Of a DNA stretch of 11,855 nucleotides, positions 7,434 to 11,855 are shown one piece after another. A model generated the notes under the pieces. The model had not been told where the DNA came from, made no database searches, and saw only the letters and a program-made list of their open reading frames with translations. Source of the DNA: CAYRJD01 sp964424585 (GTDB lineage Bacteria > Actinomycetota > Acidimicrobiia > Acidimicrobiales > Poriferisodalaceae). The number at the start of each line of letters is the position of its first letter. The stretch's first letter is position 1. The stretch covers positions 1 to 11,855 of the forward strand of contig CAYRJD010000027.1 of the NCBI GenBank assembly GCA_964424585.1, read 5' to 3'. The translations under genes and the position numbers were made by a program.

Positions 7434-7721
7434 ATGAGGAACACGCAGGCACCCGCTGATCGGAGGCTGGGCGCGCGCGAGCGCGTGTCTGACGCTTCGG
7501 AAGAGCAATGCCATCAAGACAGAGTCGCAGGCTGTAAGGTGTCAGTAGTGATGCGTTCTACCGGCGATCTCAGCAACGCCCGCGAGGCGGGAGTGAAGGG
7601 TTGGTTGACGGCCGCGTCTGATGAGGCTGCGCGGCAGGTACTTGCGGGGGGGGGTCTCGCCAGAGAAGCAAGGGCACATTCCGGGCCGACCATGCTCGGG
7701 GACGCGCTAGCGACGACCTAA
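7434..7721 (+). CDS. weak candidate ORF interrupted by a G9 tract; hypothetical
   Basis: I do not recognise this product. ATG 7434 has AGGA at 7425-7428, and a second possible start is GTG 7548 / ATG 7551 with TAAGGT (7535-7540) placed as a -10 box for a leaderless transcript. The frame as given makes 95 residues, with no domain, membrane segment or repeat. Inside it, at 7646-7654, lies a run of nine G. One more G (or two fewer) would move translation into another frame that stays open to TGA 8054-8056, giving about 207 residues that include a mildly hydrophobic stretch SLALITFAPLVV. Base usage at third codon positions is less biased than in the operon upstream. It may be a real phase-variable gene, a decayed gene, or chance; open frames are long in this GC-rich DNA on both strands. 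Confidence 0.25.
   Translation: MRNTQAPADRRLGARERVSDASEEQCHQDRVAGCKVSVVMRSTGDLSNAREAGVKGWLTAASDEAARQVLAGGGLAREARAHSGPTMLGDALATT
7646..7654 (+). repeat. homopolymer run of nine G (first tract)
   Basis: Nine consecutive G occur in the context TTGCGGGGGGGGGT (7642-7655). The same 14 bases occur at 9899-9912 in the start of the surface-protein gene. G runs of this length are prone to slippage and to sequencing miscounts. Confidence 0.9.
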
Positions 7722-8073
7722 GTCTCGCCCTCATCACCTTTGCGCCGCTCGTTGTCCACGAGGCGCACCTAACGGCTGGCGCGTCCACTCAACGAGACAC
7801 CAGCAAGGCAGCGGCACACGCTCGCCGCGAGACAACCGAACTGAGCAGCGTTCGGCCAACGCTGACTACCGCGCTCTGCCACCCGCAGACCGAGCGCCAC
7901 AAGGTTCTTGCGCCGGTAGCGCCCTCCGACCGAGCCTCCGGATCGACGGCCGCGCCTACGACGCCGCGACGCGACGCGCGCACCGGTCCGACAACGCCGC
8001 CGCCCTGCGAAACCTTGTCGCCCGAACGCGAACGCTGGCGTCGGAACCGCGGGTGACCTACCTGATCCAACAG
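7722..8073. other. about 350 bases without a convincing gene; possible decayed coding sequence
   Basis: Two plus-strand frames are free of stops here. One continues from the G9 tract to TGA 8054-8056. The other is open from 7711 to TGA 8083-8085 and has a coding-like late part (RAYDAATRRAHRSDNAAALR, about 7942-8001, then a stretch ending in TYLIQQTQT at 8082) but no ATG, and no GTG before 8053. Minus-strand frames are also open. The picture fits either a degraded gene with frameshifts or non-coding GC-rich DNA. No promoter, tRNA or terminator was found. Confidence 0.3.
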
Positions 8074-8096
8074 ACCCAAACCTGAAAGGCAAACCC
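8074..8096 (+). promoter_or_regulatory. leader with ribosome binding site of lipoprotein 1 (23-base direct repeat, copy 1)
   Basis: These 23 bases are identical to 8644-8666 in front of the second lipoprotein. They contain GAAAGG (8084-8089), the likely Shine-Dalgarno sequence, 7 bases before the TTG start. The identity shows that the duplication unit included the translation leader. Confidence 0.75.
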
Positions 8097-8573
8097 TTGA
8101 CGACTACCGAACGCTGCCGCACCACCGAAGCTGCCAGTCGACCGCCCGCCCGACGACGAGCACGCCACAGTCTGCTCGCCGCAGCCCTCGCAGTGCTGTT
8201 CGCTCTCGGCGCAGCCTGCGGCGGTGGTGACGAACTTGACGACGCGATGAACGAAGCGTTGGACGCGACCGAAGCCGCCTTCAAGGCCTATCTCGCGGCC
8301 GACTGGCCGCTCGTCGCTCGCGAGACACACCGCGCCGCCGCTGCCTACTACCTCGCCTATGCGCTGCTCGAACTAGAAGGAGATTGCCCTGCTGCTGCCA
8401 ACGAGTTCCGGTGGGCCGGAGAAGCGATGGCTCAGGTCATTGGGGAAGCGAACGAAGGCGCTGCGGCTGCTGTGGTCGGAAGAACTCCCGAGCAGGACGC
8501 ACGTCACAACATTGCGAGCGCCGAAGGTCACCTACGGACCGCGGCACGCGAACTAAGTCTCTGCCTGCGTTGA
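8097..8573 (+). CDS. small lipoprotein 1, unknown function
   Basis: The 158-residue product has a polar, Arg-rich N-terminus (to about 24), a hydrophobic signal segment SLLAAALAVLFALGAAC and a lipid-attachment Cys at 41, followed by GGGDELDD. The lipobox has Gly at -3 instead of the usual Leu/Val, a mild departure. The mature part is an Ala/Glu-rich, probably helical domain with DWPLVARETHRA and AAYYLAY, ending in a Cys near the C-terminus. The start is TTG 8097; it is chosen because the 23-base leader with GAAAGG is shared with the paralog downstream, which has ATG at the matching place (the TTG copy lacks one A). I recognise no known family. The role is probably on the outer face of the membrane. 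It could share a transcript with lipoprotein 2, which begins 94 bases after its stop. Confidence 0.72.
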   Translation: MTTTERCRTTEAASRPPARRRARHSLLAAALAVLFALGAACGGGDELDDAMNEALDATEAAFKAYLAADWPLVARETHRAAAAYYLAYALLELEGDCPAAANEFRWAGEAMAQVIGEANEGAAAAVVGRTPEQDARHNIASAEGHLRTAARELSLCLR

Positions 8574-8643
8574 CCGACGACCAGATGATCGCCGCGCACC
8601 CGAGCCGAGCGTGCGGCGCACGGCCACCCGGCCCTACGACCGA

Positions 8644-8666
8644 ACCCAAACCTGAAAGGCAAACCC
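8644..8666 (+). promoter_or_regulatory. leader with ribosome binding site of lipoprotein 2 (23-base direct repeat, copy 2)
   Basis: Identical to 8074-8096. GAAAGG at 8654-8659 lies 8 bases before ATG 8668. The preceding 70 bases (8574-8643) show no similarity to the region before lipoprotein 1, so the duplicated unit begins close to here. Confidence 0.75.
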
Positions 8667-8667
8667 A

Positions 8668-9279
8668 ATGACGACCACCGAACCCGACCGCGCTCAACGA
8701 CCGCGACGCGCGCGGCGCGCCCTGCTCGCAGTCGCAGCCGCCGCCCTGCTTGCCCTCGGTGCAGGCTGCGGCGGTGGTGACGAACTTGACGACGCGGTGA
8801 CCGAAGCGGCGGACGCAGTGACCGAAGCGGCGGACGCGACCGGCGCGGCCTTCGCGGCCTATTTCGCTGGGGACTGGCCGCTCTTCGCTCGCGAGGCACA
8901 CCGCGCCAACGCTGCCTACTACCTCGCCGAGGTGCTGCTCGAACGCGCTTGCCCGACCAACGGGGCCAGCCTGATGGGCGCAGCAGGAGACGTAATGACT
9001 CAAGTGATTTCCAGCGCTTTGGGCGCTGCGGCTCTAGACGCTGTGATAGTAGCAGAGGCAGGCTTAGAAGATCGCTGGAGTGCCATCGTTCGCGGCGGGG
9101 CATACTCCGACCTAGCGCAAGCCGGGGATGACTTGATAGCGGGTTGGGAAAGAGACGAGCTTTGTCTGACGCTGACGAGGGAGAGCGTTCCCCTCTGGTG
9201 CAGGACGTGGGCTAACGCGCCGACCGGCGAGCTGACCACGACCGAAATCGACGCGGTTAGCCGCTACTGCGACCGCTAG
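8668..9279 (+). CDS. small lipoprotein 2, unknown function (paralog of lipoprotein 1)
   Basis: This 203-residue protein is a tandem paralog of the gene before it. It has an Arg-rich N-terminus, the signal segment ALLAVAAAALLALGAGC with lipidation Cys at 34, then the same GGGDELDD. Shared motifs in the mature part are DATxAAFxAY, DWPLxARExHRA and AAYYLA; about the first 100 residues align well. The C-terminal half differs and is longer, with a weaker third-position G+C bias from about 9000 on and three further Cys (ELC, PLWC, SRYC). A 21-base in-frame duplication gives VTEAADA twice after the lipobox. ATG 8668 has a good ribosome binding site. No known family was recognised. The different C-terminus may reflect fusion to another sequence after duplication, or rapid divergence. 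Confidence 0.78.
   Translation: MTTTEPDRAQRPRRARRALLAVAAAALLALGAGCGGGDELDDAVTEAADAVTEAADATGAAFAAYFAGDWPLFAREAHRANAAYYLAEVLLERACPTNGASLMGAAGDVMTQVISSALGAAALDAVIVAEAGLEDRWSAIVRGGAYSDLAQAGDDLIAGWERDELCLTLTRESVPLWCRTWANAPTGELTTTEIDAVSRYCDR
8797..8838 (+). repeat. 21-bp tandem duplication in lipoprotein 2
   Basis: Two units (8797-8817 and 8818-8838) begin GTGACCGAAGCGGCGGACGC and differ only in the last base. They encode VTEAADA twice. Lipoprotein 1 has a single diverged counterpart here, so the expansion came after the gene duplication. Confidence 0.85.
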
Positions 9280-9648
9280 CCGCGCTGCTGGCCGTTGCGC
9301 TCGCCCTGGCAGGCAGCGCCGGTGGCGCCGACCTAGCTGGCCAGACGACGGAACGACGCACGCCGAGACGTCGCAGCGACGCTCGCAACCTTCAACGAGA
9401 TTGGCGCCCGGGCCGCGCTCGCCCGTGACCTCGACTCGCACGTCGCTCGCACCAACACCCTCGGCCCGGCCGCCGCCGTGCGACCGCGAACCTGGCAACG
9501 CGTCGCCGACCACTGGCGCACGTTGCGCAGCCTGTGGCGAACGCGCCGCTTGACCGCCTGGGCGCAGGGCCGTTCCTCGTCGGCGCCTCTAGCTGACACA
9601 CACATCGCCACGGTGTTCGACACCTGCGCCGGTGTGTCATGTAGGTGA
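9261..9648 (+). pseudogene. possible frameshifted coding remnant, perhaps a third lipoprotein copy at its start
   Basis: Directly after lipoprotein 2 a frame open from 9261 encodes PLAALLAVALALAGSAGGAD (9273-9332), similar in hydrophobicity and order to the lipoprotein signal segments, but the lipid Cys position reads AGC (Ser) instead of TGC and no start codon or leader precedes it. The DNA from GCAGGC through CGGTGG also resembles lipoprotein 2 at its lipobox. Another frame, open from 9337 to TGA 9646-9648, then encodes a coding-like stretch (DVAATLATFNEIGARAALAR, then RTWQRVADHWRTLRSLW) with strong G/C third positions but no start before GTG 9478. The simplest reading is a decayed gene with at least one frameshift near 9340. 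Chance open frames in GC-rich DNA cannot be excluded. Confidence 0.3.
9594..9639 (+). other. nested inverted repeats with two alternative hairpins
   Basis: Outer arms TGACACAC (9594-9601) and GTGTGTCA (9632-9639) are perfect complements. Inside, GGTGT (9612-9616) pairs with ACACC (9620-9624) around TCG. The same ACACC can instead pair with GGTGT at 9631-9635, so two structures exclude each other. No T run follows. It may act as a terminator, a protein-binding palindrome or an element end; the sequence alone does not decide. Confidence 0.5.
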
Positions 9649-9653
9649 AAGCT

Positions 9654-9670
9654 CGTCTGCGCTGCAGACG
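9654..9670 (+). terminator. strong short hairpin, possible terminator without T run
   Basis: CGTCTGC (9654-9660) and GCAGACG (9664-9670) form a perfect 7-bp stem with a 3-base loop, followed by GCTCTTCGCG. It lies 15 bases after the nested hairpins. Actinobacterial terminators often lack a U tract, so a terminator of the preceding transcript is possible but unproven. Confidence 0.35.
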
Positions 9671-9739
9671 GCTCTTCGCGTGCTTCGGCGACGCGGTTAG
9701 CGGGGGGGTTTGGCGCGGCATCAAAGACGTGGCGGGCGC

Positions 9740-9781
9740 GACGTCCCCGCCTTCCGTGCGGTGCTAGCGGACGGCCGCTGA
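9740..9781 (+). pseudogene. remnant resembling the last codons and stop of the indolepyruvate oxidoreductase gene
   Basis: The frame GAC GTC CCC GCC TTC CGT up to TGA 9779-9781 reads DVPAFRAVLADGR-stop. The true gene ends GVPTFRAVLAETD-stop (7375-7416). Over 7378-7404 against 9743-9769, 23 of 27 bases agree, three of the four differences are silent, and the distance to the stop codon is the same. An ATCAAA 10-20 bases upstream is shared too, with a length difference that would shift the frame. This looks like the 3' end of a diverged second copy, not a recent duplication. The block is short, so confidence is moderate. Confidence 0.45.
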
Positions 9782-9861
9782 GAGATTGCACTTGTGCTGG
9801 CGGTCGTGCCTGTGCGCGCCTAGATCGGGAGTTGGCTAGCGTAGGGGGAAGTCTGCTGAGC

Positions 9862-9878
9862 AGGAGGGCCTTCGGATG
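9862..9878 (+). promoter_or_regulatory. strong Shine-Dalgarno sequence and ATG of the surface-protein gene
   Basis: AGGAGG (9862-9867) lies 8 bases before ATG 9876, the best ribosome binding site in the window. It decides the start: the following codons read MRRVLKLSC, a typical positively charged signal-peptide beginning, although the frame is then broken at the G9 tract. Confidence 0.85.
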
Positions 9879-11855
9879 CGTCGTGTGTTGAAGTTGAGTT
9901 GCGGGGGGGGGTTACCGGATTAATTGCGGCTGCGTTCGCGGTTGTTTTCGTGACGACCGCTGGTTCGCAGGTGCTGCCCCCGGGCGTTGACAGCGATTGC
10001 GCGGGCCAGGTGCCGGTAGTCGTTGCTTCAGATGAGGCCGCGCAGAGCAATTTGTATTCTTCCGCGACGTTGGCTGGAGTGTTGAACACGAGCTGCATCG
10101 TGCTGGCTGGCGCGCGCACCGAGCCGATGAGTGCTGAGCAGGTGGCGCGCCTCGATGCTGCGGCCGCTGCGGGCTGGGTGATGGGCGGTGAGGCTGCGGT
10201 GCCTACAGCGAAGATCGCGGGTCGGAACCTGAAACGCCTGGACGGCGTCGATCGTTGGCATACCGCGCGCCTCGCTGGCGCGATTGCCGCGAACCCGGAT
10301 GGCGACGTCGCCGTGCTGACCGCGGCGACCGCGCCGGTGCCGGATGCACCTGGTGACAGCTCGGTGATCGTCGATGGCTTGGCGGTGCGTTTGCCGCCGG
10401 GCCTTGACGCGGACTGCGCGGGTCAAGTGCCGATTGTCGTGGCGGCCGACGCGGCCGCGCAGAGTGACTTGTATTCGGCGGTGACGTTGGCGGGCGTGTT
10501 GGATACGACGTGCCTTGTTTTGGCGGGTGCGCGTGGTGTGCCGTTGCCGACCGATGAGTTCGCCCGTCTCGCGGCCGCCAGCGCTGAGGGCTACATCGTG
10601 GGCGGCGTCGCGGCGGTGCCGGACCGGAAGGTCGCGGCGTTCACGTTGACGCGCATCGGCGGAGCGGATCGCTGGCAAACGGCTCGGCTGATCGGCGCGA
10701 CCGCGACCCAGCAGGCAGCCACGAGGCCCCCGCGAGACCCCACGACCACCACCCGCGCCGAGCCTCGCAGCATCGGCGGCGGGAGTTCCAGCCGGTCATC
10801 CGGTGGTGGCGGGAGTTCGAGTGGCCGAGTCAGCTCAGGCGGCGACCGCGGCCGCACGTCGGTGCGGGTGCCGTCGGGCCCGTCATCGAGCGGCACGCCG
10901 GTTGGCACGACGACCACGACGACCACAACCACGACCACCACCTCGACTTCGACGACCACGACGACGGTGCCTGAATCCACCACCACGAGTTCATCGACGA
11001 CCACGACGTCTTCGAGCACCACGACGACTACCACGACGACGGTGCCCGATGACGCGTTCGCGCAGGTGTCGGCCGGTGTCACGCATTCGTGCGCGGTGAA
11101 GACCGATGGCATGGTCGCGTGCTGGGGCGCAGACCTCAACGGCCAGGCGTCGCCGCCGTCGGTCGGGTCATTCACGCAAGTGTCGGCAGGCGACGCGCAC
11201 ACCTGCGGCGTGAAGCGCGATGGATCGGCTGTCTGTTGGGGCGGCAGTGCTTTCGGGCGGTCGACGCCGCCGTCTGGTGTGTCGTTCACCCAGGTGTCCG
11301 CCAACTTTGCTCATTCGTGCGGGGTCACCAGCGACGGGTCCGCTGCCTGCTGGGGACACGATGGTTTCGGTCAGTCGACACCGCCGACGGATGTGCAGTT
11401 CACGCATGTATCGGCTGGGTTGCAGCATTCGTGCGGGGTGACAACCGACGGCGCGGTGGCGTGCTGGGGCAGCGACGGCAGCACTCGGGCGTCTCCGCCG
11501 ACGGGCGTGTCGTTCACGCAGGTATCGGCTGGCGACGAACATTCGTGCGGGGTGACAACCGACGGCACGGTGGCGTGCTGGGGCAACGACGGCGGCGGCC
11601 GGTCGATGCCGCCTTCGCTCGAAGTGGGCCTTTCGTTCACCCAGGTGTCCGCGGGCCACGCGCACACGTGCGGCGTGACGTCGGACGGGTCGGTGGCGTG
11701 CTGGGGCAGCGATGGGGACGGCCGGTCGACGCCGCCGACGGGCGTGTCGTTCACCCAGGTATCCGCCGGCGGCGCCCACACGTGCGGGGTGACAGCTGAC
11801 GGCACGCTCGCGTGCTGGGGCGCAGACTCCTCGGGCCAGTCGTCCCCACCCGCCC
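9876..11855 (+). CDS. secreted surface protein: two cell-wall-binding type 2 units, Thr-rich stalk, RCC1-like repeats; reading frame broken at a G9 tract; 3' end outside window
   Basis: From ATG 9876 the frame reads MRRVLKLSCGGGLPD and stops at 9921. A second frame is open from 9860, through GTT 9911, to the right edge and begins VTGLIAAAFAVVFVTTAGSQ, the hydrophobic core and cleavage region of the same signal peptide. Adding one G, or removing two, joins them. The joined product has: signal peptide (about 1-31); two units resembling cell wall binding repeat 2 (Pfam PF04122), each with LYS-x2-TLAGVL, a GG-x-AAVP segment and DRWxTARL; a Ser/Gly/Pro linker; a Thr-rich stalk; then seven RCC1-type repeats with CGVTxDGxxACWG. 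Such proteins sit on the outside of the cell wall; propeller repeats may bind other molecules. A rare alternative start, TTG 9899, is in the open frame but has no ribosome binding site and gives MRGGVTG. Ligand unknown. About 660 codons are visible. Confidence 0.82.
9903..9911 (+). repeat. homopolymer run of nine G in the signal-peptide region (second tract)
   Basis: Nine G lie between the charged signal-peptide start (from ATG 9876) and its hydrophobic core. With nine G the protein stops after 15 codons (TAA 9921-9923); with ten or seven it is full length. The 14-base context TTGCGGGGGGGGGT (9899-9912) is identical to 7642-7655. This fits a slippage-type on/off switch, but sequencing or assembly undercount is equally able to produce it. 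Confidence 0.85.
9974..10390 (+). repeat. cell-wall-binding type 2 unit, copy 1
   Basis: The 139-codon unit starts LPPGVDSDCAGQVPVVVASD and contains NLYSSATLAGVLNTSC, GWVMGGEAAVP and RLDGVDRWHTARLAG. It is followed without gap by copy 2. Two Cys (DCAG and TSC) are conserved in both copies and could form a disulfide outside the cell. Confidence 0.75.
10391..10711 (+). repeat. cell-wall-binding type 2 unit, copy 2
   Basis: It starts LPPGLDADCAGQVPIVVAAD and contains DLYSAVTLAGVLDTTC, GYIVGGVAAVP and RIGGADRWQTARLIG, the last being close to the classical family ending. It is shorter than copy 1 because the inter-unit spacer is replaced by the stalk. Family members often have three units; only two are seen. 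Confidence 0.75.
10907..11044 (+). repeat. Thr/Ser-rich low-complexity stalk (ACG/ACC codon repeats)
   Basis: After a Ser/Gly/Pro/Arg linker (about 10712-10906) comes a stretch of nearly pure Thr codons, broken by Ser clusters and two VP elements (TTTTVPEST and TTTTVPDD). Such stalks usually extend a domain through or away from the wall and may be glycosylated. The simple repeat also makes long valine-rich shadow frames on the other strand. Confidence 0.85.
11057..11855 (+). repeat. seven RCC1-like repeats of 38 residues (114 bp), last one cut by the edge
   Basis: Repeats begin at 11057, 11171, 11285, 11399, 11513, 11636 and 11750. The consensus is FTQVSAG-x2-HSCGVTTDGTVACWG followed by x-D-x2-GxSxPPTGVS. 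All full units are exactly 38 residues, except the fifth, which has three extra residues (SLEVGLS at its end). Each has two Cys twelve residues apart at fixed places. RCC1 repeats form a seven-bladed beta-propeller; seven units are already visible and the gene continues, so the propeller may be complete or longer. Confidence 0.88.

Larger units (their letters stand above)
9649..9861. other. intergenic region before the surface-protein gene
   Basis: Apart from the hairpin at 9654-9670, a run of seven G (9702-9708) and the oxidoreductase-like tail (9740-9781), I see no gene. A promoter for the downstream gene should lie here. TAGCGT (9837-9842) fits TANNNT and is about 20 bases before the Shine-Dalgarno sequence, but no good -35 box is 16-18 bases upstream of it, so it is only a candidate. 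Confidence 0.4.

Noticed and set aside
7460..7500. GC-rich palindromic stretch after the oxidoreductase as a Rho-independent terminator
   Set aside because: The GCGCGC-type self-complementarity is low-complexity, and no clean stem-loop with a T run is present.
8437..9103. Minus-strand frames across the lipoproteins that also look like paralogs of each other
   Set aside because: Their similarity is forced by the plus-strand duplication. The plus strand has ribosome binding sites, signal segments and lipid Cys; the minus strand has none.
9333..9791. 152-residue minus-strand frame in the remnant region
   Set aside because: No ribosome binding site, no recognisable motif, Arg/Ala-rich shadow composition; plus-strand frames are at least as good.
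7417..9861. Integrase, transposase, tRNA or clear attachment sites for a mobile element
   Set aside because: None was found. The oxidoreductase-like tail is suggestive of an insertion but too diverged to call an attachment site.
9876..9923. Short peptide MRRVLKLSCGGGLPD as a genuine regulatory leader ORF
   Set aside because: Its content is exactly the start of a signal peptide whose core follows in the shifted frame, so a broken or switchable gene explains it better.
10591..11304. Valine-rich and Cys/Trp-rich minus-strand frames across the stalk and RCC1-like repeats
   Set aside because: Antisense of Thr codon runs and of the 114-bp repeats; no start signal.
11057..11855. CRISPR-like appearance of regularly spaced repeats
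   Set aside because: The 114-bp units are continuous coding repeats with protein-level conservation, without short identical repeats separated by unique spacers.

Overview
The window is high-GC DNA with GTG as the preferred start codon (five of the five well-identified housekeeping genes start with GTG), tail-to-tail and 4-11 base overlaps between genes, and a secreted protein joining cell-wall-binding repeats, a long Thr linker and RCC1 propeller repeats. This points to a high-GC actinobacterium, most probably a member of Acidimicrobiia (Ilumatobacter-like). That placement is an inference from gene content and style; no rRNA gene is present to confirm it.

Left part (1-7416), conserved and dense. 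The 3' end of an unidentified, possibly HD-domain, gene runs in from the left edge and overlaps tail-to-tail with trpS (minus strand, tryptophanyl-tRNA synthetase). A 70-base divergent promoter region separates trpS from a plus-strand operon: scpA, scpB (the two accessory subunits of the SMC condensin), an RluB-type 23S rRNA pseudouridine synthase, and a 1270-residue fused indolepyruvate:ferredoxin oxidoreductase. The last three genes overlap by 11 and 4 bases, so translational coupling is likely. The oxidoreductase is a catabolic enzyme attached to a chromosome-maintenance/ribosome operon.

Middle part (7417-9860), accessory and partly decayed. It holds two tandem paralogous small lipoproteins of unknown function with identical 23-base leaders, a weak ORF broken at a run of nine G, stretches that look like frameshifted coding remnants (including a possible third lipoprotein copy), several perfect hairpins, and a short block matching the last 12 codons plus stop of the oxidoreductase, with mostly synonymous differences. 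This looks like an insertion or rearrangement zone next to the operon end.

Right part (9862-11855). A strong Shine-Dalgarno sequence and ATG lead into a signal peptide that is out of frame because of a run of nine G. One more G (or two fewer) would join the start to an open frame that continues to the right edge and encodes two cell-wall-binding type 2 units, a Ser/Gly/Pro then Thr-rich stalk, and at least seven RCC1-like 38-residue repeats with paired cysteines. The tract may be a phase-variation switch for a surface protein, or a homopolymer miscount. A second G9 tract with the same 14-base context lies at 7642-7655 and would cause the same type of frame switch. These two tracts are the most interesting signal in the window.
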